Positions 8,150-15,864 of a stretch of 64,000 nt of DNA are shown here, piece after piece. Below the pieces are notes generated by a model. The model searched no databases, was not told the DNA's origin, and saw only the letters and a list, made by a program, of their open reading frames with translations. The stretch's first letter is position 1. Every line of letters begins with the position of its first letter. The stretch comes from Rhizobacter sp. OV335 (lineage in GTDB: Bacteria > Pseudomonadota > Gammaproteobacteria > Burkholderiales > Burkholderiaceae_C): NCBI RefSeq assembly GCF_900142965.1, contig NZ_FRCQ01000022.1, forward strand, positions 1-64,000, written 5' to 3'. Both the position numbers and the translations under genes were made by a program.

Positions 8150-9237
8150 GAACGATTCCGTCCCACCCCCCGGCAGTGCTTGGCTTGCACCACGACACCG
8201 CGGTATACATCGGACGCTTCCAACCGTTCCACAACGGCCACCTGGCGCTGCTGAACCAGGCGCTGGCGATCGCGCCGCGGGTCATCGTCGTGATCGGTTC
8301 GGCGCACCAGGCGCGCTCGCCGAAGAACCCGTTCAGCTGGGAAGAGCGGGCCGAGATGATCCGGCTCGCAGTGCCCGAAGACGAGCGCGGCCGCATCGAT
8401 TTCCTGCCGGTGCGCGACTACTACGACGAGACGCGCTGGCTGAAGGCGGTGCACGACGGCGTACACGCGCTGATCGCGAAGCACGCCGATCCGCGGCTCG
8501 GCTCGATCGGTGTCGTCGGGCACTTCAAGGACGCGACCAGCGAGTACCTGCAGGGCTTCCCGGGCTGGCGGCTGCACAGCGTCGAGCGCGTGACGGCCGC
8601 CGACGGCACCGCGCTGCGCGATGCCTTCTTCGCGTGCGCGCCGGACGATGTCGACGCGACGGTCGCGGCCCTGGTCGGCCAGGCGCCATCGACGACGCTC
8701 GGCTTCCTGCGTGCCTGGTCGCGGTTGCCGCTGTTCGGCGCGCTGACGGCCGAATGGCGGATGCTGAAGGCCTACCACGCCTCGTGGGCCGGCTCACCGT
8801 ACCCGCCGGTCTTCGTCACCGTCGACGCGATCGTGCAGTGCGCCGGCCGCGTGCTGCTGGTGCGCCGCGGCCAGGCGCCCGGCAAGGGCTTGTATGCGGT
8901 GCCGGGCGGGTTCATCGAGCAACGCGAGACCACCTACCAGTCGGCCCTGCGCGAGCTGCGCGAAGAAACGCAGCTGCACCTGCTCGACGCCAGCATGCAC
9001 CAGTGCCTGCGCGAGACCGCGGTGTTCGACCACCCCGACCGCAGCCAGCGCGGCCGCACCATCACGCATGCCCACCACTTCGACCTCGGCGACCGCGAGC
9101 TGCCCGAGGTGGTGGCCGGTGACGACGCGGCCGCCGCGCTGTGGACGCCGATCGGCGAGCTGCCCGCGCTCGAGGACCAGTTCCTCGACGACCACTTCCA
9201 CATGCTCGATCACTTCCTGGGACTGACGCCGCGATGA
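8146..9237 (+). CDS. nadM: Bifunctional NMN adenylyltransferase/Nudix protein
   Basis: This 363-residue fusion has an N-terminal nucleotidyltransferase (NadM type) that adenylylates nicotinamide or nicotinate mononucleotide. It carries GRFQPFHNGH at residues 23-32, whose HxGH-type pair is catalytic. The C-terminal Nudix domain (about 215-363) has an intact box, GGFIEQ followed by ALRELREETQL, so it probably hydrolyses ADP-ribose or a related NAD product. The contrast with the degenerate Nudix box of NrtR is clear. It is coupled by 4-bp overlaps to both nadE and the next gene. The pathway place between pncB and nadE is natural, because NaMN is adenylylated before amidation. Confidence 0.92.
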   Translation: MRTIPSHPPAVLGLHHDTAVYIGRFQPFHNGHLALLNQALAIAPRVIVVIGSAHQARSPKNPFSWEERAEMIRLAVPEDERGRIDFLPVRDYYDETRWLKAVHDGVHALIAKHADPRLGSIGVVGHFKDATSEYLQGFPGWRLHSVERVTAADGTALRDAFFACAPDDVDATVAALVGQAPSTTLGFLRAWSRLPLFGALTAEWRMLKAYHASWAGSPYPPVFVTVDAIVQCAGRVLLVRRGQAPGKGLYAVPGGFIEQRETTYQSALRELREETQLHLLDASMHQCLRETAVFDHPDRSQRGRTITHAHHFDLGDRELPEVVAGDDAAAALWTPIGELPALEDQFLDDHFHMLDHFLGLTPR

Positions 9238-10136
9238 GGGAAGAAGCCGCCCTGCTCGACCGCTACCGCGGCTGCCTGCTCGGGCTGGCCTGCGGCGACG
9301 CGGTCGGCACCACGCTGGAATTCCGCCGCCGCGGCAGCTTCGAGCCGATCACCGACATGGTCGGCGGCGGCCCGTTCGGCCTGAAGGCCGGCGAGTGGAC
9401 CGACGACACCTCGATGGCGCTGTGCCTCGCGACCAGCCTGGTCGAACGGCGCGGCTTCGATGCCGAGGACCAGATGAACCGCTACGTGAACTGGTGGCAC
9501 CACGGCTACCTGAGTTCGACCGGCGCCTGCTTCGACATCGGCATCACCGTCTCGGCCGCGCTGCAGCGCTACCTGCAGACCCGCAACCCGATGGCCGGCT
9601 CCACCGATCCGATGAGCGCCGGCAACGGCTCGCTGATGCGGCTCGCGCCGGCGGTGCTGTTCGGCCACCCGGACATGGCCACCGCGATGGACCTGGCCCG
9701 CCGCAGTTCGGCCACCACGCACGCGGCCACCGAGGCGCTGGAGTGCTGCACGCTCTTTGCCGAGCTGCTGTGCCACGCGCTGGATGGCCACCCGAAGGAC
9801 GCGATCCTGTCGAGCCGGCTCGCGGCACCGACGATGCCGAAGGTGCAGGCCATCGCGGCCCGCGAGTACCTGCACAAGCGGGAGTCGCAGATCGCCGGCA
9901 CCGGCTACTGCGTCGCGTCGCTCGAGGCCGCGCTGTGGTGCTTCGCGCAGACCGACAGCTTCGAGGCCGCCGTGCTGCGTGCCGCCAACCTTGGTGACGA
10001 TGCCGACACCACCGCCGCGATCGTCGGCCAGCTCGCCGGCGCGCACTACGGCAAATCCGGCATCCCGGCCCGCTGGCTGGTGCGGCTGCACCAGCGGGCC
10101 AAGATCGAGAAGCTGGCGGACGCGCTGCGGCGCTGA
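9234..10136 (+). CDS. ADP-ribosylglycohydrolase (DraG family)
   Basis: This 300-residue protein is of the ADP-ribosyl-[dinitrogen reductase] hydrolase/ADP-ribosylglycohydrolase family. The metal-binding motif GEWTDDTSM (53-61) and the C-terminal NLGDDADTTAAI give the acidic ligands of the binuclear Mg/Mn site. GDAVGTTLEF near the N-terminus also fits. The family removes ADP-ribose from arginine or other acceptors. No nif genes are in the window. Its position as the last gene of an NAD salvage operon, coupled by ATGA to nadM, suggests a role in recycling ADP-ribose or reversing NAD-consuming modification rather than nitrogenase control. It is convergent with rtcA. Confidence 0.88.
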   Translation: MREEAALLDRYRGCLLGLACGDAVGTTLEFRRRGSFEPITDMVGGGPFGLKAGEWTDDTSMALCLATSLVERRGFDAEDQMNRYVNWWHHGYLSSTGACFDIGITVSAALQRYLQTRNPMAGSTDPMSAGNGSLMRLAPAVLFGHPDMATAMDLARRSSATTHAATEALECCTLFAELLCHALDGHPKDAILSSRLAAPTMPKVQAIAAREYLHKRESQIAGTGYCVASLEAALWCFAQTDSFEAAVLRAANLGDDADTTAAIVGQLAGAHYGKSGIPARWLVRLHQRAKIEKLADALRR

Positions 10137-10140
10137 GCCG

Positions 10141-11184
10141 TCACGCGCCCAGCGACGTGACCGTGACACGCCAGTGCCCCTCGACACCGTCGGTCACGAT
10201 GCGCAGCGGCAAGAAGCGCTCGATCACCGCGAAGTTGGTCCGCGCGTGTTCCGTCAACTCGGTGCAGCTGAAGCTCGCCGGCCGGCCGCTGCGCCACACC
10301 GCGAGCGCGAGCGGCAGCACCCACTGGTCGGCCAAGTGCGGGCCGAGCGCGCCGGTGCCGGCCTGGTAGGCGCGCAGCTCCGCGGCGAGCGACAGCGCGA
10401 CCTCTTCGGCGCTGCGGCCGCGCTCACCGAAGCTGATCGCCAGCTCGGTCACGTGCTCGTGGGCCAGCGTCGCCATCAGCGCATTGCCAGGACCCTCGTT
10501 CTGGCGCAACACCGGCACCTGCAACGCATCGTCGGGCCAGCCGAGCTCGCGCTGCAGGATGGCGAGTTCGCGTGACGCGACGCTGCGCGGCACCGCCGCG
10601 GCCAGCGCCTCCGCATGGGCCGCGAGCAGGGCACCGCGCTCCACCAGGTCGTACGGTTGCAGCCCGCCGACGGCCGGCAGGATCTCGGCGACGAACTCGC
10701 CGCCGCCTGCCGGAAAGAAGCCGTGGCGGCGCAACTGCAGGCGGCTGCCCGCGCCCAGGCGCTGCAACAGCGGTGCGTAGCAACGCTCGATGAAATGGAA
10801 CGGCGGCGCCATCGGGTTGTGCGTGCCGCCAGCGAGCGTCAGCCGGCTCGTTCCATTGGCCAACATCAGCGCCGGCCACACGGTCTGCAGCACGAGCGTC
10901 GCGCTGCCGGCCGTGCCGACGCTGAAGACATGGTCGCCGGCGCACACCGTGCCGGGTTCGAAGACCAGCGACATCGAGCCGGCCTCTGCACCCTGCACCC
11001 GCGCCCCACTGACAGCCTGCGCCGCCTGCACGCAGGCCAGGTGCTGGCGCATCAGGCCCGGCTTGGGCCGGCGCGCGCGGATGTCGTGCAGCGCGACGCT
11101 TTGGCCGGTGCACATCGCGAGCGCCAACGCGCTGCGCAGGATCTGGCCGCCACCCTCCCCGGTGGCGCCGTCGAGTTCGATCAT
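10141..11184 (-). CDS. rtcA: RNA 3'-terminal phosphate cyclase
   Basis: This 347-residue enzyme converts an RNA 3'-phosphate to a 2',3'-cyclic phosphate via an adenylylated enzyme. GEGGGQILRSALAL (9-22) and HGFFPAGGGE (154-163) are family signatures. H313 in TEHARTNFAV corresponds to the nucleophilic histidine that accepts AMP. Its length matches E. coli RtcA (about 340). It is the last gene of the repair operon. Its ATG overlaps the stop of the HEAT protein gene (ATGA), so the two are translationally coupled. Expression is expected from the sigma-54 promoter at about 15713. Confidence 0.95.
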   Translation of the reverse strand: MIELDGATGEGGGQILRSALALAMCTGQSVALHDIRARRPKPGLMRQHLACVQAAQAVSGARVQGAEAGSMSLVFEPGTVCAGDHVFSVGTAGSATLVLQTVWPALMLANGTSRLTLAGGTHNPMAPPFHFIERCYAPLLQRLGAGSRLQLRRHGFFPAGGGEFVAEILPAVGGLQPYDLVERGALLAAHAEALAAAVPRSVASRELAILQRELGWPDDALQVPVLRQNEGPGNALMATLAHEHVTELAISFGERGRSAEEVALSLAAELRAYQAGTGALGPHLADQWVLPLALAVWRSGRPASFSCTELTEHARTNFAVIERFLPLRIVTDGVEGHWRVTVTSLGA

Positions 11185-12569
11185 CGTGATTCCTTGTTGT
11201 TGTCTTGTTCCATCGTGCGATCAAGCGGGATCCCGAAGGACCCGAGCTGGAACCGCACTGCCGCTCGCAGCGGCTCGGCAATGCCGGCCTGCGCGTCGCG
11301 CCAGGCCGCCGACACGCTGCCCCGCTGCGCGGGCGTGGGCGCAACGAAACAGCGGTTCATGTCGGCGAGCCAGGCCCGAAGGCCCTCGGACGCAAGCTGC
11401 CACGTCGTCTCCGCCAGCGTGCCGCCGGCCAGCGTGGTCAGCAGGAACCACCCACGGTCCCACGGCGACGCGCGGACCATCAGCTGCAACGCGACGCGCA
11501 TCGCTTGCGGCGTCCCGAGTGCCTCGACCAGCTGCCGCGCCCGCTCGGCCGATGGCGCCGGCGCGCCACGAACGACCGCCTTGACCGCCAGCCGCTGCAC
11601 GTGCGGCGATGCGTCGAGCAGCGTGCGTTCGATCAGCATCGGCAGGTCAGCACCCGGCTCGGCCATCCATCCTTCGTAGGCCGCGACCCGCAACGCCACG
11701 GCACTCGCACCGCTCATCGCCCGGCACAACGCCGGGTGACCAGGGTGCTGCCGTGCACGCAGCAGCCGCAGCATCACGGCGCGCAGGCGGGCAGACAGCG
11801 ACGCATCCGGCACACCGGCCAACGCACGTTGATCGACCTCGGCACGCAGCGCAGGCGATGCCGCGGCCACGGCCAACCCTCGCACGGCTGCGCTGCGGTC
11901 GAAGCACAGCGCCTGCAGCAGCGCCGGCTCGACGCCGTCACCGCTCGTCGACAACCCCCGTAGCCCCGCCACACGCACCTCGGCGAACTTGCCACGGCAG
12001 GCCTCGCGCAGCAGCTGCGAACGCAGCGGCCCCACCGGCAGCGCCGCGGCACGCTGCACCGCGGTGCGTGCGACCAGCACATCGTTCGACCGCAGGCCAC
12101 CCGCCAGCACGGCAAGGCCCGAGGCGTCGTCGCGGCAAGCCTTCGCGCTCAGCAGAAACAGAAAGCGCGCAGCCTCGCGGTCGGACGCCGGCAGACCGAC
12201 GCCCACGCGCGCGAGATGCCCCGGCGTCGACAGGAAGTCCTCGATCGCCTGCAGCAGTTCGCGGTGGTCGACGCGGCGCGCCTGGCGCAGCCGCAGCAGC
12301 GCCGGCAATGCCTGCCGCCAGCCGTCGAGGCGGCGCTCGTTCAGCCACGCCAGCACGGCCTGCGCCGCGGCATGCCGCACCGGCGCGACCCAATCGTTGG
12401 CCCGCACCAGCAGCATGCGCAGCGCGCGCGGGTCATCGCTGGCCGCCAGCGCCGCGACCGCGGCCTGCCGCTCGTAGCCGCTCGGCGACGCGGCCGCGGC
12501 CAGCCAGGCCTCGACGCCGTTCGCGCTCTCGGCAGGCTTGCCGAGCCATCGGCTCAACCAGGTGTTCAT
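11181..12569 (-). CDS. HEAT-repeat protein inside the rtc operon
   Basis: This 462-residue protein has many helical, alanine- and leucine-rich repeats of the HEAT type (for example YERQAAVAALAASDDPRALR and VRHAAAQAVLAWLNERR). It has no signal peptide, membrane segment or catalytic motif that I can see. The start at 12569 has an excellent ribosome binding site (GGAGGAGG region). It lies 11 bp after rtcB and overlaps rtcA by 4 bp, so it must be made with the ligase and cyclase. HEAT arrays usually form protein or nucleic-acid scaffolds, so a platform for RtcB/RtcA or a tRNA-binding role is a reasonable inference. The protein is not part of the classical E. coli rtcBA operon. Confidence 0.8.
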   Translation of the reverse strand: MNTWLSRWLGKPAESANGVEAWLAAAASPSGYERQAAVAALAASDDPRALRMLLVRANDWVAPVRHAAAQAVLAWLNERRLDGWRQALPALLRLRQARRVDHRELLQAIEDFLSTPGHLARVGVGLPASDREAARFLFLLSAKACRDDASGLAVLAGGLRSNDVLVARTAVQRAAALPVGPLRSQLLREACRGKFAEVRVAGLRGLSTSGDGVEPALLQALCFDRSAAVRGLAVAAASPALRAEVDQRALAGVPDASLSARLRAVMLRLLRARQHPGHPALCRAMSGASAVALRVAAYEGWMAEPGADLPMLIERTLLDASPHVQRLAVKAVVRGAPAPSAERARQLVEALGTPQAMRVALQLMVRASPWDRGWFLLTTLAGGTLAETTWQLASEGLRAWLADMNRCFVAPTPAQRGSVSAAWRDAQAGIAEPLRAAVRFQLGSFGIPLDRTMEQDNNKESR

Positions 12570-12580
12570 GCTCCTCCTCC

Positions 12581-13804
12581 CTATCCTTTCACGCACACCA
12601 CCTGCTTCAGCGTGTGCACGACCTCCACGAGGTCCTTCTGTGCTGCCATCACCGCGTCGATGTCCTTGTAGGCCATCGGGATCTCGTCGATGACGTCCGC
12701 ATCCTTGCGGCACTCGACGCCCTCGGTCGCCTTCACCTGGTCGGCCACGCTGAACAGCTTCTTCGCCTTCGTGCGGCTCATCACGCGGCCGGCGCCGTGG
12801 CTGCAGCTGTCGAAGCTCTCCGGGTTGCCGAGGCCGCGCACGATGAAGCTGCGCGCACCCATGCTGCCCGGAATGATCCCCATCTGGCCGCGCTTCGCGC
12901 TGACCGCCCCCTTGCGGGTGACGAACACGTCTTCACCGAAGTGGCGTTCCTGCTGCACGTAGTTGTGGTGGCAGTTGACGGCCTCGACGTGCGTCTCGAA
13001 CGGCTTCGCGATCACCTGGCGCACGGTGGCGATCAGGTTGGTCATCATCACCTCGCGGTTGCGCGCCGCGAACTTCTGCGCCCAGCCGACACCGCGCACG
13101 TAGTCGCCGAAATACTGCGCGCCTTCCTCGAAGTACGCCAGGTCCTGGTCGGGCAGGTTGCGCTGCTGCGCTTCGGCATCCTTCTTCGCCAGTTCGATGA
13201 AGTGGGTGCCGATCGCGTTGCCGACACCGCGCGAGCCGGAGTGCAGCATGAACCAGACGGCGCCCTCCTCATCGAGGCAGACCTCGATGAAGTGGTTGCC
13301 GCCGCCCAGCGTCCCCAGGTGCTTGCGGTTGTTGGTGTTCTTCAGGCGCGGGTGCAGCTCGCACAAGGCATCGAACTCGTCGACGAGCGTCGCCCACACC
13401 TGGTCGACGGTCTCCGGCGGGTTCTCCCAGCTGCCCTGGTCGCGGCCGCGGTGGCGCGGCGTCGAGCCGTGCGGCACCGAGCGCTCGATGGCCGCGCGCA
13501 GCGGGCCCAGGTTGTCCGGCAGGTCTTCGGCGCGCAACGTGGTCTTGCAGGCCATCATTCCGCAGCCGATGTCGACGCCGACCGCGGCCGGGATGATCGC
13601 GCGCAGCGTCGGGATCACCGAGCCGACGGTCGCGCCGATGCCCAGGTGCACGTCGGGCATCGCCGCGATGTGCTTGAAGACGACCGGCAGGCGGGCCGCG
13701 TTCGCGAGCTGCTGCTTCGCCTCGGCTTCGACCGGCACGCCGCGGGTCCACATCTTGACGGGCACGCCGCCCTCGATGGTTTCGGTGTCGTAGTTCGTGT
13801 TCAT
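12581..13804 (-). CDS. rtcB: RNA-splicing ligase RtcB
   Basis: This 407-residue, GTP- and Mn-dependent ligase joins 2',3'-cyclic phosphate (or 3'-phosphate) to 5'-OH RNA ends, as in tRNA or rRNA repair. The metal ligand motif DIGCGM (78-83), LGGGNHFIE (166-174), the NCHHNY segment (278-282) and the guanylylated histidine H336 in SHGAGR are all intact. Its length matches E. coli RtcB (408). It lies immediately downstream of the YrlA-type RNA (about 35 nt from its closing stem) and upstream of the HEAT protein gene. Confidence 0.97.
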   Translation of the reverse strand: MNTNYDTETIEGGVPVKMWTRGVPVEAEAKQQLANAARLPVVFKHIAAMPDVHLGIGATVGSVIPTLRAIIPAAVGVDIGCGMMACKTTLRAEDLPDNLGPLRAAIERSVPHGSTPRHRGRDQGSWENPPETVDQVWATLVDEFDALCELHPRLKNTNNRKHLGTLGGGNHFIEVCLDEEGAVWFMLHSGSRGVGNAIGTHFIELAKKDAEAQQRNLPDQDLAYFEEGAQYFGDYVRGVGWAQKFAARNREVMMTNLIATVRQVIAKPFETHVEAVNCHHNYVQQERHFGEDVFVTRKGAVSAKRGQMGIIPGSMGARSFIVRGLGNPESFDSCSHGAGRVMSRTKAKKLFSVADQVKATEGVECRKDADVIDEIPMAYKDIDAVMAAQKDLVEVVHTLKQVVCVKG

Positions 13805-13839
13805 GTTCTTCTCGCTTGCTGATTCACAGATTCAAAAGA

Positions 13840-13987
13840 TGATGTCGTGCACCGACCAGGATCGGTGAAACGTTTCGCGCTCTATCCCCTGAGCTACGGT
13901 CCCCCTGATTCGGGACCGGCGGGACTCGAACCCGCGACCTCGAGCACCCAAAGCTGTAGTTCCACCCGCATTCGATGCACGACATCA
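13840..13987 (-). ncRNA. yrlA: YrlA-type bacterial Y RNA with permuted tRNA-like domain
   Basis: A non-coding RNA about 148 nt long is read leftwards between rsr and rtcB. Its ends form a 16-bp stem (13972-13987 with 13840-13855, one G-U pair), the expected Ro-binding stem. Inside lies a circularly permuted tRNA mimic. In transcript order there is a T arm (13935-13919, 5-bp stem, loop TTCGAGT), then the acceptor 3' strand CGGTCCC (13918-13912), an 8-nt cap GAATCAGG and the acceptor 5' strand GGGACCG (13903-13897). U8-A9 equivalents follow, then a D arm (GCTC-loop AGGGGATA-GAGC, 13894-13879). Bacterial Y RNAs that bind Rsr and carry such tRNA-like modules are known next to rsr and rtcBA. The segment CGAATGC-GGGTGG-ACTACA is shared with the upstream RNA. 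Ends are stem limits, not mapped termini. Confidence 0.88.
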
Positions 13988-14003
13988 AAACCTCAAGACG
14001 GAA

Positions 14004-14080
14004 GCCCCCGCGTGGCGACAAACAATTGGGGAGACGGAACAATTTTGGATGTAGTCCCACCCGGCATTCGCCACGCGACA
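14004..14080 (-). ncRNA. Second, shorter Y RNA (YrlB-like)
   Basis: Directly after the rsr stop codon, a second structured RNA is closed by a perfect 10-bp stem (14068-14077 with 14009-14018; CGCGTGGCGA/TCGCCACGCG). Its 5' strand continues with CGAATGCC-GGGTGG-ACTACA, nearly identical to the same region of the YrlA-type RNA. This shows the two are paralogues that arose by duplication. A second stem, CAAA..ATTG with CAATTG..TTTG, closes a terminal loop (about 14050-14019). There is no tRNA-like module here. I infer a Ro60-bound Y RNA equivalent to Salmonella YrlB. Confidence 0.72.
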
Positions 14081-14093
14081 GCTTTCAATCACT

Positions 14094-15668
14094 TCATTGC
14101 ATTTCCAGTGGCAGCTTGTCGATCTCGCCGACCCAGTGCCCGGCTCCCATCCGGCCCTCGGCAAACATCGCCAGCATCGAGAACACCGCATCGGAGAATC
14201 CTCCGACGTTCATGATGTCCTCACGCTCCGCCGCCTGCGTCGTCGCATGCGGCTGGATGTCGATGCACACCAGGCGGGCCTGCGGATTGCGGTGCTTCAA
14301 CAGCTCCCACTCGCGCAGGGTCTGCGTTGCACCGCCTCGCCGCGCATCCACCCAGGACTCGTTGTCCGATACCAGCACCACCAAGTCCACCTTCGCGCCT
14401 TCGGCATTCAACAGCGCCAGCGGTGCGCTGCAGTTCGTGCCGCCACCCCCGATGCGGGCCAGGGCCCGCGCATTGGTCATCACCGAATCACGGCCGTTCA
14501 GCGCGAGCTTCACGACCTTCTGCTCGAACGGCAACACGCGCGCCGTCGGCGTCTTGCGCAGGATCGCCGCCGACACCAGGGCTGCCACATCGATGCAACG
14601 CACCGTGCTGGTCGCCGAACCGCGATGGCCCGTCACGGCCGAGCTCATCGAGCCCGACACGTCGGGGCACACCACGACGCGGCCTTGGAGACGCGGCACG
14701 TTGACCAATGCGGCCTCCATCGCATCCTGCAGGGCCTCTCGAACCACCGCCGGCACACCATCGCCGGTCGCCATGAAGGCCGACATCAGCTGGTACGGCA
14801 TCACCCGCGCCTGGGCCACGGCCTTCGGATCGCGCAGCTTCGCGGCAACCACGTCGGCCATGCCGTCCAGCGCGAACACGCCATGCCGGGCAAAGGTGTT
14901 CAGGTTCTGACGCACCATCTGCCATGAACCGGTTCGAGCCACTTCCGCCCATTGCCGAGCGCTCAGCGGCACCGCCGTCAGCATCTGGAACGGCACGTCG
15001 GGCAGCTCGGCCACCTCGCCGCGGGCCACGGCCCGCTTGAAGCGCTCGAAGGCTTGCGTCAACGGCGGCAGTGCCGCTTCGTCGACCGGCTTGCCGATCA
15101 GCCATGCGAACCACGCAGCGCGCCAGGCCTCCGCAGGCTTCGGGTGAACCATCTTCACCACATCGGCCAACGAAGGCGTGTTGCCCACCGAGGCGTTCAA
15201 CAGCTGCTTCTCGCTGGCATTCAGCAACCAGTCCTGCACCAGCTTCTTCGGGCGCGTTCCCAGTGACTTGCGACCGACAGCGCCGCTTCGGACGATCTGC
15301 ACGAAGTTGCGCAGCATCTTGCCGTTGTCGACCACGCGGCCGAACACCTGGGCCAGCAACGCCACGTCGCGAGCGGCCAGCGACGCCGCCAGCAAGGCCG
15401 GCATGTCCTTCATGTGACCTGTCTGACGGGCATGGACGGCGGTCTTCGCAACGAACGGCGCGTCGACCTGCGCGGCCAGCGTCATCGCGCGCTCCAGTTG
15501 CTCCTCGGCGCCGGCATAAAAGGTCTGGCCCAGACAACCGGTGGCAGCCAGCTGCGCCAGTTGGTGGCGCGGGCTCAGTGCGTACGCGCCGGCCTGGTGA
15601 TGGTTGGTCGCATCGGCCGCAGGCGGCAACTTGCCCTTGAGCGTCTGGAACAGTTCGGTGTTGACCAT
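14094..15668 (-). CDS. rsr: Rsr, bacterial Ro60 (TROVE domain) protein
   Basis: This 524-residue TROVE-domain RNA-binding protein is the orthologue of animal Ro60. The HEAT-like TROVE ring (about 15-325) binds Y RNA and the ends of misfolded RNAs. The C-terminal von Willebrand A domain has the metal-ion motif DVSGS at 336-340 and later acidic ligands (VSDNESW). In other bacteria Rsr with Y RNA works with PNPase or in RNA repair. The start at 15668 is chosen because it has GAGGAG about 8 nt upstream. An earlier in-frame ATG (15698) would lie at or before the sigma-54 transcription start. First gene of the operon; followed by two Y RNAs and rtcB. Confidence 0.93.
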   Translation of the reverse strand: MVNTELFQTLKGKLPPAADATNHHQAGAYALSPRHQLAQLAATGCLGQTFYAGAEEQLERAMTLAAQVDAPFVAKTAVHARQTGHMKDMPALLAASLAARDVALLAQVFGRVVDNGKMLRNFVQIVRSGAVGRKSLGTRPKKLVQDWLLNASEKQLLNASVGNTPSLADVVKMVHPKPAEAWRAAWFAWLIGKPVDEAALPPLTQAFERFKRAVARGEVAELPDVPFQMLTAVPLSARQWAEVARTGSWQMVRQNLNTFARHGVFALDGMADVVAAKLRDPKAVAQARVMPYQLMSAFMATGDGVPAVVREALQDAMEAALVNVPRLQGRVVVCPDVSGSMSSAVTGHRGSATSTVRCIDVAALVSAAILRKTPTARVLPFEQKVVKLALNGRDSVMTNARALARIGGGGTNCSAPLALLNAEGAKVDLVVLVSDNESWVDARRGGATQTLREWELLKHRNPQARLVCIDIQPHATTQAAEREDIMNVGGFSDAVFSMLAMFAEGRMGAGHWVGEIDKLPLEMQ

Positions 15669-15704
15669 GTGGGTTCTCCTCGCATTCAACTTGTGCAAGT
15701 CTTA

Positions 15705-15721
15705 TTGCAACGGATGTGCCA
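15705..15721 (-). promoter_or_regulatory. Sigma-54 promoter of the RNA-repair operon
   Basis: Read leftwards, TGGCAC (15721-15716), five bases, then TTGCAA (15710-15705) is an essentially perfect -24/-12 element with the invariant GG and GC. Transcription should start near 15696, giving a leader of about 28 nt before the rsr ATG at 15668. The divergent gene encodes the matching sigma-54 activator RtcR. Confidence 0.92.
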
Positions 15722-15739
15722 GATGTGGGAAGGCCTCGC

Positions 15740-15767
15740 TTGTCACCACTTAACTCATTGATAAATA
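15740..15767 (+). promoter_or_regulatory. Candidate sigma-70 promoter of rtcR
   Basis: TTGTCA (15740-15745) and TAAATA (15762-15767) with a 16-bp spacer would start transcription near 15774. The rtcR leader would then be about 90 nt. The elements are moderate and untested. Confidence 0.4.
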
Positions 15768-15768
15768 A

Positions 15769-15799
15769 GGAATTTTCTTCTCCACCTGCGGAAATTTCC
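15769..15799. promoter_or_regulatory. Candidate twin RtcR enhancer sites
   Basis: A perfect 10-bp palindrome GGAAATTTCC (15790-15799) and an imperfect copy GGAATTTTC (15769-15777) have centres 21 bp apart, two helical turns. They lie 50-80 bp upstream of the -24 element, a normal enhancer distance for a sigma-54 activator. Binding by RtcR is an inference from position and spacing. Confidence 0.45.
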
Positions 15800-15864
15800 C
15801 GAAACACCGAAGAACAAAATCCCCGTACAGCTAGACTCACAGCTAGTGAATTAGCCACCTATCC

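Noticed and set aside
13878-13935. Ordinary tRNA gene suggested by perfect D-arm and T-arm sequences on the minus strand
   Set aside because: The T arm and acceptor 3' strand come before the acceptor 5' strand and D arm, there is no anticodon arm in the right place, and the whole is enclosed by a 16-bp outer stem. It is the permuted tRNA-like part of a Y RNA.
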